This document shows positions 51,788-61,686 of a DNA stretch of 64,000 nt, piece by piece. Below the pieces are notes generated by a model. That model worked only from the letters and a program-made list of their open reading frames with translations, was not told where the DNA came from and ran no database searches. Both the position numbers and the translations under genes were made by a program. The stretch is from Leptofilum sp965223285 (GTDB lineage: Bacteria > Chloroflexota > Anaerolineae > Promineifilales > Promineifilaceae): NCBI RefSeq assembly GCF_965223285.1, contig NZ_OZ244997.1:2232001-2296000 (forward strand), given 5' to 3'. Position 1 is the stretch's first letter. Each line of letters begins with the position of its first letter.

Positions 51788-51840
51788 GGAGACTAGAGAT
51801 TGATAACTGCCTAATCTCCAATCTCTAATCTCCAGTCTCC
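51788..51840. repeat. Intergenic inverted repeat of TCTCC/GGAGA words
   Basis: GGAGACT at 51788-51794 pairs with AGTCTCC at 51834-51840, and inner GAGATTG pairs with CAATCTC. The spacer is largely built of reiterated AATCTC words. It might fold between the dehydrogenase genes of the operon. Confidence 0.55.
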
Positions 51841-52901
51841 TACTGCTGCCAGGGCACCGGCCACGCTGGGTCCATAACCTCTTCCAGACGCACGGGGCGA
51901 CCTTCCAGCATGGATTTTGTACCCGCAAGCACGCCAGCGACTGCCCAACGGCCGTCTTCCCCAGTCACGCGCGGTTTATTGCCAGTTTGCACACATTCCA
52001 CAAAATGCTGAATCTCATGAATGTACGCCCAGGCAAACCGCTCTGGCCACCGTTTGTAAATTGGCGTAATCAAGCCCTGGTCTCGATTGGTGCAGACGAT
52101 AACGTCCATCCCCTGCATCGAGCCAATTTGCATAATGCCCTTCTTGCCGATGATTTCCACGCGGGCATCGTAGCCGTAGTCGCAAGGGCAAACGCCAGAG
52201 ATATTGCCCAACGCGCCAGATTCAAACTTGAGGGTGGCAAACATATTGTCGTAAAAATGTTCGGCGTGTGCGCCCCGCTCTTCCCCTTTGAAGTTGGCCG
52301 CTTCCACATAAATGCGCTCAGGATTTGATCCCATCAGCCAGCGGATGCAGTCGAGATCATGACTGTTCACTTCGGCTAGCATGCCGTTGGAGGTGCGAAT
52401 GTCGTTGGCCCAGGCGGGCGGCAGCCCCGGTCCATGCGTCAGCGATTTGATCAGGGTAGGCTCACCAATCTCGCCAGCAAAGATGCGCTCAGCCGCCGCC
52501 ACAAACTCTGGGTCAAAGCGGCGCATAAAGCCGAGCTGCAATAGCAGCCCGCGCCCCTCAACCGCTGCGATGATGTCATCACACTCTTGCAAATTCATCG
52601 CCATCGGTTTTTCCATAAAGACGTGTTTGCCTTCGGCGGCGGCCAGCATGGCGAGCTGTTTGTGGGTAAAGGTGGGGGTAGTGATGATGACGGCATCGAA
52701 CTCCGCTTTTTCCAGGGCATCTTCTAGGCTGGGGAAACGGCCGTCTATGCCAAACTGCTCCCCCGTTTCATTGAGAACTGCCTCGGCCGGATCCACCAAC
52801 GCCACTACCTCGCCGTCAGGAACATACCGCTTCAGCGTGCCGGAATGCAGCTTTCCCACCCGGCCGGCACCAATCATACAAATTCGCACTTTTTTACTCA
52901 T
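51840..52901 (-). CDS. Gfo/Idh/MocA oxidoreductase (inositol 2-dehydrogenase-like)
   Basis: A 353-residue NAD-dependent sugar/cyclitol dehydrogenase. The N-terminal Rossmann motif ICMIGAGRVGKLHS is followed by HVFMEKPMAMN with the catalytic-site Lys of the E-K-P motif, and EVNSHDLDCIRWL with the His-x-x-Asp family signature. AGGAGA lies upstream of the start. Lies 22 bp after the FGGY kinase gene. Confidence 0.87.
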   Translation of the reverse strand: MSKKVRICMIGAGRVGKLHSGTLKRYVPDGEVVALVDPAEAVLNETGEQFGIDGRFPSLEDALEKAEFDAVIITTPTFTHKQLAMLAAAEGKHVFMEKPMAMNLQECDDIIAAVEGRGLLLQLGFMRRFDPEFVAAAERIFAGEIGEPTLIKSLTHGPGLPPAWANDIRTSNGMLAEVNSHDLDCIRWLMGSNPERIYVEAANFKGEERGAHAEHFYDNMFATLKFESGALGNISGVCPCDYGYDARVEIIGKKGIMQIGSMQGMDVIVCTNRDQGLITPIYKRWPERFAWAYIHEIQHFVECVQTGNKPRVTGEDGRWAVAGVLAGTKSMLEGRPVRLEEVMDPAWPVPWQQ

Positions 52902-52924
52902 TTAAACAAAATCTCCTAATCAAT

Positions 52925-54472
52925 TTAGTTTTTTAGCGTATCCACAAAGGTATCGTGCAAGGTTTCCTGCAACGCGATATGTTTTTCCACCAACGGCTGG
53001 TACTTTTTATGATTGTCTGGGTTGGGCAACAGCGGTTTTCCGGCTGGCTGGGCGTGAGCAATCGCCACCTCCGCCAAATCATCAAAGATTCCGGCCGCCT
53101 TCCCGGCAATCATGGCGCTGCCCCAACTACCAAATTCGGTGCGCCGCAGCCGCTGGTAAGGTACGCCCAGCACATCAGCCTTCATCTGATTCCAGATGTT
53201 GCTGCGCGCCCCGCCGCCGATGGCGCGCGTTTCGGTCAGCTCCAAATCGGGGATTGCCTCGCGCAAAATGCGCAGGTAGTACGCATATTCAAAAGCAACG
53301 CTTTCCAGCACAGCGCGAGCAAAATGGGCCTGCGTGTGGCTCCAGGAGAAACCAATCCAGGCGCCGCGCATGTCTGGCGTAGAAGGGCAGATGCGCCCGC
53401 CCAGATGTGGCGAAAAGAAGAGATCATCAGCACCCAACGGTGCTTTTTCGGCCAGTTTGATCATCTCGGTATACAAATCTTCGGTGCGCGGCTGAACTTC
53501 GCCGAACAGCGAATTAAAGAAATTGTCGCGGAACCAGCGTAACGCCTGTCCACCACCGCCAATGTAGGCCAGCGGATTCCACAAATCGGGAATGACGGAG
53601 CGCATGGTGAGCAGAGCCCGGTTTTTCACATCCGCCATGAAGGTGCCAGTGGAGGCGGCCAGCACCGAAGCGGTTCCAGCGACGTCGAACACCATGCCCG
53701 GCCGGACGATGCCTGCACCGAGGGCATTCGCGGCCGTATCGCCACAACCAGCAGCAATGAGTGTGCCGGGAGCTAAACCAAACTGTTTGGCGGCATCTTC
53801 CTGCACTTCACCAACAACGTGCCAGGGTTCGACGATGCGAGGCAGTTTGGCTTGATCCACCCCCAGCGCACCACATAGCTCATCCGACCAGGTTCCGTTT
53901 TGGGCATCGCTTAGGGCCGAGAAGTGCAAAAAGGTGTAATCAATGAACGCTTCATCGGCGGTTAGCCCGGCCATGCGCCCGGCAACATAGGCACTGGGCA
54001 TGAGGAATTTGGCAACACGCGCATATGCTTCTGGCCGCTCCTCTTTCCACCACAAAATTTTGGGGCCGTGATCGCAGGTGGGCGGGCAACCAGACAGCCG
54101 CGTCACCAGGTCGCCATACTCAGCGTCAATTTGCTCGATGTAGGGCTGGCAGCGCATATCTAGCCAAGAATCAAAGCGGGTGGCTGGCTCATACTTTTCA
54201 TCAATGGAACCGACACCTGCCATTTGGCTGTCGAAAGCCAATGCCGCTATCTGGCGTGAGTCCACGCCGCTTTGCAGCACGCATTGGCGTACAGATTCGG
54301 CGGCGGTCTGGTAAAAGTCGTCGTTTTCCTGCTCCACAACGCCGGGGCGGGGCGTGTAGATGGGTACTTCTACGGTGGATTGGGCAATTAAACGGCCGTC
54401 TACCGAATAAAGTGCCGCCTTGGTACTGCTCGTTCCCAGATCAATGCCAAGTAAAAACTGTTTTGTCGCCAT
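52925..54472 (-). CDS. FGGY-family carbohydrate kinase
   Basis: A 515-residue ATP-dependent sugar kinase related to xylulokinase. The N-terminal phosphate-binding LGIDLGTSSTKAALY, the substrate region SWLDMRCQPY, the catalytic Asp in GCGDTAANALG and the adenosine-binding GGGARSNIWNQMKADVLG are present. It probably phosphorylates the ketose or polyol made by the neighbouring dehydrogenases and epimerases; the exact substrate cannot be told from sequence alone. Confidence 0.87.
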   Translation of the reverse strand: MATKQFLLGIDLGTSSTKAALYSVDGRLIAQSTVEVPIYTPRPGVVEQENDDFYQTAAESVRQCVLQSGVDSRQIAALAFDSQMAGVGSIDEKYEPATRFDSWLDMRCQPYIEQIDAEYGDLVTRLSGCPPTCDHGPKILWWKEERPEAYARVAKFLMPSAYVAGRMAGLTADEAFIDYTFLHFSALSDAQNGTWSDELCGALGVDQAKLPRIVEPWHVVGEVQEDAAKQFGLAPGTLIAAGCGDTAANALGAGIVRPGMVFDVAGTASVLAASTGTFMADVKNRALLTMRSVIPDLWNPLAYIGGGGQALRWFRDNFFNSLFGEVQPRTEDLYTEMIKLAEKAPLGADDLFFSPHLGGRICPSTPDMRGAWIGFSWSHTQAHFARAVLESVAFEYAYYLRILREAIPDLELTETRAIGGGARSNIWNQMKADVLGVPYQRLRRTEFGSWGSAMIAGKAAGIFDDLAEVAIAHAQPAGKPLLPNPDNHKKYQPLVEKHIALQETLHDTFVDTLKN

Positions 54473-54571
54473 GCCAGACTATCCTTGCCAATTGTAATCC
54501 TGTCATTACAGGCTGTGTCAAAAAAAGGGTGAAAAACGAGATTAAGCGCAAACAAGTATGAATCGCTGATT

Positions 54572-54624
54572 GTAGCCGCAGTTTCTTACTGCTCCCCAGA
54601 GGCGCGGAAAGAATCCGCGGCTAC
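54572..54624. repeat. Nested stem-loop, GTAGCCGC type
   Basis: Outer stem GTAGCCGC (54572-54579)/GCGGCTAC (54617-54624); inner hairpin GCGGA-AAGAA-TCCGC (54604-54618) overlaps it, giving alternative folds. Located between the epimerase and kinase genes; the word GGCTAC is shared with spacers near 3.02 and 48.18 kb. Confidence 0.6.
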
Positions 54625-54639
54625 GTACCCAATCTCCCG

Positions 54640-55470
54640 CTAAAGCAGTTTAGACAAATGCTCGAAGCTGCGAATCGCTTCGGGCACCGTGCCGCATTCC
54701 ACGCTGAAGACAATGTCACGGTCAGCGGCAACTGGCTTCACAATATCAATGACTCGTTGCCAATCGACCACGCCTTCGCCGCAGGCACAGCCAACGGGCG
54801 TGCCCGTCACTTTGCCGCGTTCTTCTTCGCCCTGCTCAAGGCTAATGTCTTTGGCGTGCAGATGCACCAGGCGGTCGCGCACCCGCTCCAGCCATTCATA
54901 CGGGTCAGAGCCACCCGCCAGATAACTATTGCCAGTGTCATAATTGATGCCGATAGCTGGCGAATCTACTAAATCATAGATGCTGTCCAGGCCATCGGGG
55001 GTTTTGCTGTACTGTTGGTGCGGCTCCAGCCCAATCTGGATACCGTGACGCTCGGCAACCATGCTGGCTTCGGTGAGCGTGTATTGCATCAAGGTGTAAT
55101 CCATCTCTTTGGTTGACCAGACTGGTTTGGGGCCTTCGTCGGTGTTGACGACGGGCGCGCCGGCGTCGGCAGCAAAGCGGATCGCCATTTTGAGATATTC
55201 TGCGCTGATTTCTGGCTTGCAAAGGGGTGTGTGTGAAGATAGGCCAGACAGTTTGATGTTGTGTTTGTCGCACAGTTCGCGCATCCACAATGGATCGTCG
55301 TACATAGAAACTGAGTGAAAGTAACCGGCTTCGCTGAGTAGTTCGCGGCCAATGTGTACCATCGGTTCAATGTATTCGTAGCCGATTTCGGCGGCTTTAG
55401 CCACGCCCCAGGCGAACGGTTTGTCATGGTGACGCACAAACTCCATATTGACGCCAATTTTAATTGCCAT
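54640..55470 (-). CDS. Sugar phosphate isomerase/epimerase (xylose isomerase-like TIM barrel)
   Basis: A 276-residue AP_endonuc_2-type TIM barrel with GGGAG before the ATG. Metal-ligand segments are visible: GLEPHQQY (Glu), GINYDTGNS (Asp), HLHAKDI (His) and VECGTV (Glu). Such proteins epimerise or isomerise ketoses and cyclitols (for example IolE/IolI or hydroxypyruvate isomerase relatives). First of three such genes in the locus. Confidence 0.82.
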   Translation of the reverse strand: MAIKIGVNMEFVRHHDKPFAWGVAKAAEIGYEYIEPMVHIGRELLSEAGYFHSVSMYDDPLWMRELCDKHNIKLSGLSSHTPLCKPEISAEYLKMAIRFAADAGAPVVNTDEGPKPVWSTKEMDYTLMQYTLTEASMVAERHGIQIGLEPHQQYSKTPDGLDSIYDLVDSPAIGINYDTGNSYLAGGSDPYEWLERVRDRLVHLHAKDISLEQGEEERGKVTGTPVGCACGEGVVDWQRVIDIVKPVAADRDIVFSVECGTVPEAIRSFEHLSKLL

Positions 55471-55576
55471 TGTTGCTCTCCCTTAAAAAACAGGACGCTG
55501 ATTAACGCGGATGAACGCTGATTTTTTATTGTGCTCTATTTCCGCGTATGTCGTCTCTAAAAAGTGGTTCTAAATT

Positions 55577-56452
55577 CTAACTATTTGCCATACGGCCGTT
55601 CGCATCATCAACAAGTTCGCGAACCCAGGCCAAACTTTTCTCGATCATTGGCCCGCCTTCACCCTCGCATTCGAGGCTAATCACGCCATCATATTTAATG
55701 TCTACGAGAATATCGAAACATTTTTTGATGTTGTCTACATTAACGCCATCACCTATGGCTGTATTGCTAACAGCAATGCCTGTTAACTCGCCGCGTAATG
55801 AGTCTGCCAGTGATTGACTCACATCTTTGATATGAACGTGGCTGATTTTGTCTTTGAATTTTTCGCAGAAAGCAACCGGGTCTTGGCCAGCGATGAAGGT
55901 GTTGCCGGTGTCCATATTCATGCACAGGTGTGGTGTATCAAAGAAGTTGAGCATTCGCTCCATGTATTCTGGCTTGGTGGTGTAATAACCATGTGGCTCA
56001 ATGTTGATGATCATGTCGTAGCGAACGGCCGTTTCCAACACCTCACCATAAATCCGCTTCATGCTTTCTAGAGCTTCTTCATCAGTCACGCCTTCTGGCT
56101 TAAACATATGATCCGTGGTGTCAATGTGACGGCAGCCCGCCAAATAAGCCCAGCGCATTGTGTTATTGATGTAAGTTGTCGCCAAATAACTTGCGTCCGG
56201 CACAGACAACGGATAGGCGGCATCAAGCTGAGAAAACTTCACGTCATACTTTTCCATTTTGCGGCGCACCGCCAATGGGTCTTCGACTAAAGAAATGTGC
56301 GGCTGATAGCCCAGGCCATGCAGCCAGCTTACGCCGTCAATCGTGCCGCATTCGATGTAGTGGACATCATTTTTTTGTGCCCATTCCAAGCATTTTTCAA
56401 AATTCCAGTAAGAACTATTAAATGCGTCGGTATGAAAACCAATTTCAATCAT
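55577..56452 (-). CDS. Sugar phosphate isomerase/epimerase (TIM barrel)
   Basis: A 291-residue paralogue of the preceding protein with low similarity: INIEPHGYY (Glu), CMNMDTGNT (Asp), HVHIKDV (His) and SLECEGEGG (Glu). The retained metal ligands suggest an active isomerase or epimerase. A 106-bp spacer to the next gene contains an ACGCTGATTAACGCGGATG-type repeated segment. Confidence 0.82.
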   Translation of the reverse strand: MIEIGFHTDAFNSSYWNFEKCLEWAQKNDVHYIECGTIDGVSWLHGLGYQPHISLVEDPLAVRRKMEKYDVKFSQLDAAYPLSVPDASYLATTYINNTMRWAYLAGCRHIDTTDHMFKPEGVTDEEALESMKRIYGEVLETAVRYDMIINIEPHGYYTTKPEYMERMLNFFDTPHLCMNMDTGNTFIAGQDPVAFCEKFKDKISHVHIKDVSQSLADSLRGELTGIAVSNTAIGDGVNVDNIKKCFDILVDIKYDGVISLECEGEGGPMIEKSLAWVRELVDDANGRMANS

Positions 56453-56663
56453 TTGAATCCCTCTGCTTTGTAAAAGCGAAAAAACTATAAAAATATTTTG
56501 GGATGTGAGAACTGTGGGTGAAAGGTTCAGGTGACGAGACGACGGTTAAGCCGCCCCGTCACTGATGTTTAATGCTTAGAAACCCATTCGCCAAGGCCAT
56601 GCCTTGCTGACGAATGGGCACTTAACGATCCCTTTGTCACCAAAGAGATCGCTCAAACGACGT

Positions 56664-57935
56664 TTATTCGCCGCCCCAACGTCCGGGGAAGTCGGGCATT
56701 TCTTCACAGCCACACATGGCGTAATGCAGTGGCGGCATGTTGTCTTGTACGTACTGGTCTAGATTATCGTTGGTAATGGTTGGCTGCGGCAGACGCCAAA
56801 CGGCCGGAACCTCTTCACCATTCATAATCTGCAGGCCAGCGATGACGGGCGTGCGCCATTGGAAGGTGGGGAAAGTGGGGGAGATACCAGAAAGGTCATT
56901 CTCTTGCCATTTCACCAAGAAGTCTTGCTGGTCTTCACCCACGATGATGGGGTAGGGTTGCCCGGCATCTTCAAACGCTTCCAGAGCAGCAACGGCCGTT
57001 GCGCCAGCATCCATCCACACAGCGTCAATCCGGCCAAAACGATCCAGGTAATCTGTGACAATTGAGTTCACCTTGGCATTGTCGCCATCGCCAAATTCAA
57101 CGCCAATGACATTGACATCTGAACCTTCAAAAGCGAGCTTGGCGGCAGCCCAACGCTCTTCCAGTACATCCACACCAGGCAGAATTCTCAACGCCAGCAC
57201 GTTGCAGTCGTCGCCGCAGTTGTCGATGATGTAGCGAGCACCTGTCTCACCAAAAGCATATCCACCAATTGGCTGTACAAAGCTAACCGGGCATTCAGTG
57301 AAAACGCCGCGATCAAAGACGATAACCGGCAGCTCTTCACACGCTTGCTCGACGGCTGGGGTCAAAGCGGCCGTTGTGTTCGGGGAAACGATCAAAACAT
57401 CACAGTTACCGCTGGCAACCAGGTCAGCAATGTCAGAAATCTGCTTTTCATCGCTACCTTCAGCATCTACATGGATAAACTCTTCGATCTCAGGATGCAA
57501 ATCTACTTCCGCTTGCATGGTGGTGTAGCCCACAACGCGCCACGGGTTGTTAACACCCGCATTGGAGAAGCAGAACGTATACGGACCTTCTTTTGCCCAT
57601 TCGCTAGTATCCACCATTTCTGGCTCTAGCATTTGCAGCCACGGTTGATCGGCTGGACCCTCTGCAGTCAACGTCATCTGGCGCATAGCGCGATCATACT
57701 GCTCTTGGCTGAAAAACTCAGACTTTACTTCAGCAGCATCGCTCTCCAAGCCAGCAGCAGCGGGTTCTTCTTCATCCATTGCTTCATCTTCTGAATCGGT
57801 TTCTTCAGCAGCGGGGGCGTCAGCTTCTGGTTCATCTTCAGTATCTGCAGAACCACCACAAGCTACCAAGCCTACGATCAGCGCAAACAAAGCAATCATC
57901 AAAAACCAGGACCGTTTTACATCTTTATGTAACAT
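56664..57935 (-). CDS. Sugar ABC transporter substrate-binding lipoprotein
   Basis: About 423 residues from the ATG at 57933-57935, which has GGAGG at ideal spacing; an upstream in-frame ATG at 58004 is not needed. Signal peptide with lipobox GLVACGG, an acidic Ala/Glu linker (about 30-75), then a periplasmic-binding-protein fold of the ribose/xylose class (Peripla_BP_4), with DVLIVSPNTTAALTP and AVWMDAGATAVAALEAF. It delivers a sugar or polyol to the two permeases encoded next. Confidence 0.88.
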   Translation of the reverse strand: MLHKDVKRSWFLMIALFALIVGLVACGGSADTEDEPEADAPAAEETDSEDEAMDEEEPAAAGLESDAAEVKSEFFSQEQYDRAMRQMTLTAEGPADQPWLQMLEPEMVDTSEWAKEGPYTFCFSNAGVNNPWRVVGYTTMQAEVDLHPEIEEFIHVDAEGSDEKQISDIADLVASGNCDVLIVSPNTTAALTPAVEQACEELPVIVFDRGVFTECPVSFVQPIGGYAFGETGARYIIDNCGDDCNVLALRILPGVDVLEERWAAAKLAFEGSDVNVIGVEFGDGDNAKVNSIVTDYLDRFGRIDAVWMDAGATAVAALEAFEDAGQPYPIIVGEDQQDFLVKWQENDLSGISPTFPTFQWRTPVIAGLQIMNGEEVPAVWRLPQPTITNDNLDQYVQDNMPPLHYAMCGCEEMPDFPGRWGGE

Positions 57936-58074
57936 ATTTTTCCTCCTCCTTCGGGGGAATATTTTGCTATAGGATAAGCTTGCCAATAAGTTGTTACTGT
58001 CCAATCTTGATTAACTTTGGTAATAATCACCTCCTCTATTAACCATACATTTAAACAGAGCTATCTTTAGAAAA

Positions 58075-59070
58075 TTAGCGAACTCGGCGGGAGCGATAAG
58101 CAGCATAAGCTACCGCGCCAATGATAATGAGACCTTGAACCGCATCACGAAGCGGCTTGGGCAAACCCAATAGGTTTAGCAGCGTAAACAGGGCTTCTAA
58201 AGCCAAGGCGCCAGCAATAGCGGCAGGCATGGAACCTCGACCACCTAGCAAAACGGCACCACCTAACACGGCCGCAGATATTGCCTGGAGTTCAAACCCG
58301 TCACCTGCATCTGGATTAACGCCGCCAAAACCACCTAACAAGATACCTGCAATAACGGCCGTAATCGCTGACAAAATAAAGGCCACGATACGCATCTTCT
58401 CTACATTGATGCCCCCCAGTCGGGCGGCCCGTGGGTTATCCCCTACTGCCAACATCTGTTTGCCTAAATTGGTGGCGTGAAATATATAGATCACCAATCC
58501 ACCAACCACAATCAAAACCATGACCGCAAACGGAAACCGCTCTACCAGCGGTACATTTTCCCACCAGCCCCGACCAAACATACGGAAGTTGTCTGTCAGG
58601 TAACCACGTGGTGCCCCGCCCGTCCAGTAAAGTCCAGCCCCACGCAACGCCAACAGCATGCCTAAGGTGGCAATTAGTGAAGGTACCTTAAAGTACGAAA
58701 CGAGAACGCCGTTGATTAATCCAGCGACAATGCCAATGCCAAACAGCACCAGAATCACCCACCAAGTATTGGCTGGATCATTGTTAATGAGTAAGGAAGC
58801 ACCGATGACTGTGAGTGACATGATGGAGCCAACAGAAAGATCGAAGCCACCGGTGACAATAACAAATAGCTGCCCCGCCGTTAGAATCATCAAGGGAGCT
58901 GCGCGGCGCAGAAGATTCAGGAACCCGGTTGGCTCCAGAAAAACTGGGTTTTGGGTGCCAATCCCAATGAGCAGCACAATTAAAACCAAGTAGATAGGGG
59001 AAATGTTGCGTAAACTCCCCATTACCCGGTCGCGCAAAGCTTGTTCTTGTACAGATGTAAATTGAGCCAT
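58075..59070 (-). CDS. Sugar ABC transporter permease (RbsC family), 1
   Basis: A 331-residue inner-membrane permease of the BPD_transp_2 family with about ten hydrophobic segments. The cytoplasmic coupling motif is seen around AAVLGGAVLLGGRGSMPAAIAG, and FDLSVGSIMSL near residue 75 is typical of RbsC-type permeases. Partner of the second permease and of the ATPase encoded upstream. Confidence 0.9.
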   Translation of the reverse strand: MAQFTSVQEQALRDRVMGSLRNISPIYLVLIVLLIGIGTQNPVFLEPTGFLNLLRRAAPLMILTAGQLFVIVTGGFDLSVGSIMSLTVIGASLLINNDPANTWWVILVLFGIGIVAGLINGVLVSYFKVPSLIATLGMLLALRGAGLYWTGGAPRGYLTDNFRMFGRGWWENVPLVERFPFAVMVLIVVGGLVIYIFHATNLGKQMLAVGDNPRAARLGGINVEKMRIVAFILSAITAVIAGILLGGFGGVNPDAGDGFELQAISAAVLGGAVLLGGRGSMPAAIAGALALEALFTLLNLLGLPKPLRDAVQGLIIIGAVAYAAYRSRRVR

Positions 59071-59092
59071 TGTCTTCTTCCTAATACTTCTG

Positions 59093-60079
59093 TTAGGCCG
59101 CTTTTTCTCTGGAGCGGATGGTGTAGCTGGCGACAGCCAGAATAATGATTGCTCCGCGCAATACCTGCTTCAAAAAGGTATCAACGCCTAATTGGTTAAA
59201 CATGGTATCTAGCACGCCAAAAATCAAGACACCTGCCAGCGTCCCAACAACACCGCCGCGACCGCCAGACAAAGCAGTACCGCCTACCACAACGGCCGCA
59301 ATCGATTCCAGATCGTATAAACCGTCTGGCCCAACCCACGGCGCACCAGAACGTAATCGGCTAACAATGAAAAGGCCAGTGAGAACGGCCGTTAAGCTGC
59401 AAATGACATGCGCCATAATGATGACCCGATCGGTACGTAACCCAGAAAGGCGGGAGGATTCCTCATTGCCGCCCACTGCGTAGAGATGGGCTCCGAATTT
59501 GGTGCGGCTGAGAACAAATGCACCCAATGCCGTCACCCCCAGCAGTACCAAAATAGAAATCGGCACCGGGCCAATGGCATCGTAGCCAAAAGATTGGAAG
59601 CTGCGCGGTACGGCTCCCACAAATGTCTCAAAGCTGGCGTTTAGAATGCCTTTTAACACGAGGCCCACGCCCAAGGTTGCAATGAACGGGTTCACTTTCA
59701 GCTTGCTTACAATGAGTCCATTAATCAAACCAACGGCCGCACCAATGCCAAAAACGGCCGCAACCGCCATTGGTACTCGGTCGGGATCGCCCTGCATTAA
59801 ATAAGAAGCCATAACGGCCGTCACGCTAATCAGGTAAGCAACTGAAAGATCAATGGAAGCCGCCAACATGACAAAGGTTTGCCCTACAGCCACGATGCCT
59901 AACGCCACAGAGCGCACGACCATGTTGGTTAAAATGGTGCTAGAGGTTATTTGGCCACGCCCAAAGATGGAATCCAAAATAACGGCTGCAATGAAAACAA
60001 CCACGAGGATGCCATAAACTGGCGGAATTTTTAACCCCTGTACGCGAATGCGAATGTTTGTCAAAGTTGTGGCAGACAT
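59093..60079 (-). CDS. Sugar ABC transporter permease (RbsC family), 2
   Basis: A 328-residue paralogous permease: IDLSVAYLISVTA near residue 75 and VVVGGTALSGGRGGVVGTLAG in the coupling region. It forms a heterodimer with the other permease, an arrangement found in the autoinducer-2/rhamnose-type importers. It lies 22 bp before the other permease gene and 23 bp after the ATPase gene. Confidence 0.9.
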   Translation of the reverse strand: MSATTLTNIRIRVQGLKIPPVYGILVVVFIAAVILDSIFGRGQITSSTILTNMVVRSVALGIVAVGQTFVMLAASIDLSVAYLISVTAVMASYLMQGDPDRVPMAVAAVFGIGAAVGLINGLIVSKLKVNPFIATLGVGLVLKGILNASFETFVGAVPRSFQSFGYDAIGPVPISILVLLGVTALGAFVLSRTKFGAHLYAVGGNEESSRLSGLRTDRVIIMAHVICSLTAVLTGLFIVSRLRSGAPWVGPDGLYDLESIAAVVVGGTALSGGRGGVVGTLAGVLIFGVLDTMFNQLGVDTFLKQVLRGAIIILAVASYTIRSREKAA

Positions 60080-60102
60080 AAATCTCTTGATCCTTATTTT
60101 TG

Positions 60103-61662
60103 CTACACGGCCGTTGCTTCTATTGTCGCTGCCGCATTCGCTTCAGCCGACGCCTGTTGCCCCGTGGCCAGCCGCATAATTTCCTCTTCCGTAGACCCCG
60201 CGGGCAATTCCCCACTGATACGGCCGTCCCACATCACCACAATACGGTCGCTCATACCAATAATCTCCGGCAGTTCAGAAGAAATCATCAAAACGGCCGC
60301 ACCAGATTGCGCCAAATCACGAACCATTTCATGGATACTCGCCTTCGCATCCACATCAATGCCACGCGTCGGCTCGTCGAAGATAAAGATGTCACAGGTA
60401 GATGCCAGCCATTTGGCCAAAACCACTTTTTGCTGATTACCACCGCTTAAATATTGCACTTCTTGCATAACGCTCGGCGTGCGCACATCCACCTGCTGCA
60501 CCAGCTCCGGCACCAACTGCGGCTTATCACCAATGCCATACCGCGTCACCCGCCGCAACATCGCCTGCAAGGCGCGAACAGACATCAAAATATTGTCGTT
60601 GATAGGCTGGTTAGGCAGAATCCCTTCTGCCTTGCGATCTTCAGTTACAAAGCCCATCCGCGCTTTAATCGCCCCGGTTGGCGTCTTGATTCGCACTGTT
60701 TGGCCGTTGATGTGCATTTGGCCACTGGTAAATGGCTCCACCCCAAAAATGGCCTGCGCCAACTCGGTGCGGCCAGAGCCTTGCAAACCCGCCACGCCCA
60801 CAATCTCGCCTGCGCGTAGCTGAAAATTGATGTCGTCTAGCTTGGCATTGCTGCCCTGGCTCACTTCCACGACCACCTCGCCAATATCATCTGGCTTAGC
60901 ACGTGCCGGGAAAAATTGATCCAACTCACGCCCGACCATCATTGTAATAATTTTGCTGGGATTCACATCTTTGGTTGGCACAGTGGCTACACGCTGCCCA
61001 TCTTTCAACACTGTAATCGTTTTGGCGAGGTCAAACACCTCGGTAAAGCGATGCGAAATAAAAATGATGGCCATGCCTTCGGCAATCAGCTTGTGAATAA
61101 GATTGGTTAATATTTCAACTTCGTGCATGGCTAAAGCGGCCGTTGGCTCATCCATAATCAACACTTTCGACTCAAATGAAAGCGCCTTGGCAATCTCCAC
61201 CAACTGCTGCTCAGCCACCGACAACGACTTCACCTCCGCATCTGGTGAAATCATCTCCTCTGCCCCCACGCGGCGCAGTACGTCCAGCGTTTGGCGGCGC
61301 AGTTGCCGTTTATCAATCAAACCATACCGTGTAGGTTCCCTGCCCAGAAAGATATTTTGGGCTACGGTTCGCTCAGGCAGCAAATTAAACTCCTGGTAAA
61401 TGATGCTAATGCCCGCTTCTTGTGCTTCGCGAGGGTGGCTAAAGCTAATTGGCGTGCCCTGATACCAAATTTCACCTTTGTCCTGCACGTAAGCACCCAC
61501 CAAAATCTTCATCAGGGTTGATTTTCCCGCACCGTTTTCACCGACCAAGGCGTGAACTTCGCCTGGGTAAAATTGGGCCGAGACGTTATCCAGTGCCAAA
61601 ACGCCCGGAAACTGCTTGGTGATATTATTCACTTCAAGAATCGGTTTTCCTGCATTCGTCAT
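60103..61662 (-). CDS. Sugar ABC transporter ATP-binding protein (double ATPase, RbsA-like)
   Basis: A 519-residue fused ATPase. Domain 1 has Walker A GENGAGKSTLMKIL, signature LSVAEQQLVEIAKAL and Walker B VLIMDEPTAAL. Domain 2 has the degenerate Walker A GLQGSGRTELAQ normal for this family, signature LSGGNQQKVVLAKWLA and FIFDEPTRGID. It energises import by the two permeases. Confidence 0.93.
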   Translation of the reverse strand: MTNAGKPILEVNNITKQFPGVLALDNVSAQFYPGEVHALVGENGAGKSTLMKILVGAYVQDKGEIWYQGTPISFSHPREAQEAGISIIYQEFNLLPERTVAQNIFLGREPTRYGLIDKRQLRRQTLDVLRRVGAEEMISPDAEVKSLSVAEQQLVEIAKALSFESKVLIMDEPTAALAMHEVEILTNLIHKLIAEGMAIIFISHRFTEVFDLAKTITVLKDGQRVATVPTKDVNPSKIITMMVGRELDQFFPARAKPDDIGEVVVEVSQGSNAKLDDINFQLRAGEIVGVAGLQGSGRTELAQAIFGVEPFTSGQMHINGQTVRIKTPTGAIKARMGFVTEDRKAEGILPNQPINDNILMSVRALQAMLRRVTRYGIGDKPQLVPELVQQVDVRTPSVMQEVQYLSGGNQQKVVLAKWLASTCDIFIFDEPTRGIDVDAKASIHEMVRDLAQSGAAVLMISSELPEIIGMSDRIVVMWDGRISGELPAGSTEEEIMRLATGQQASAEANAAATIEATAV

Positions 61663-61686
61663 GCCGTTCTGATCTCCTAACGCTTT

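Noticed and set aside
51788..51840. Rho-independent terminator in the sugar locus
   Set aside because: The stem is interrupted and there is no U-tract; recorded only as an inverted repeat.
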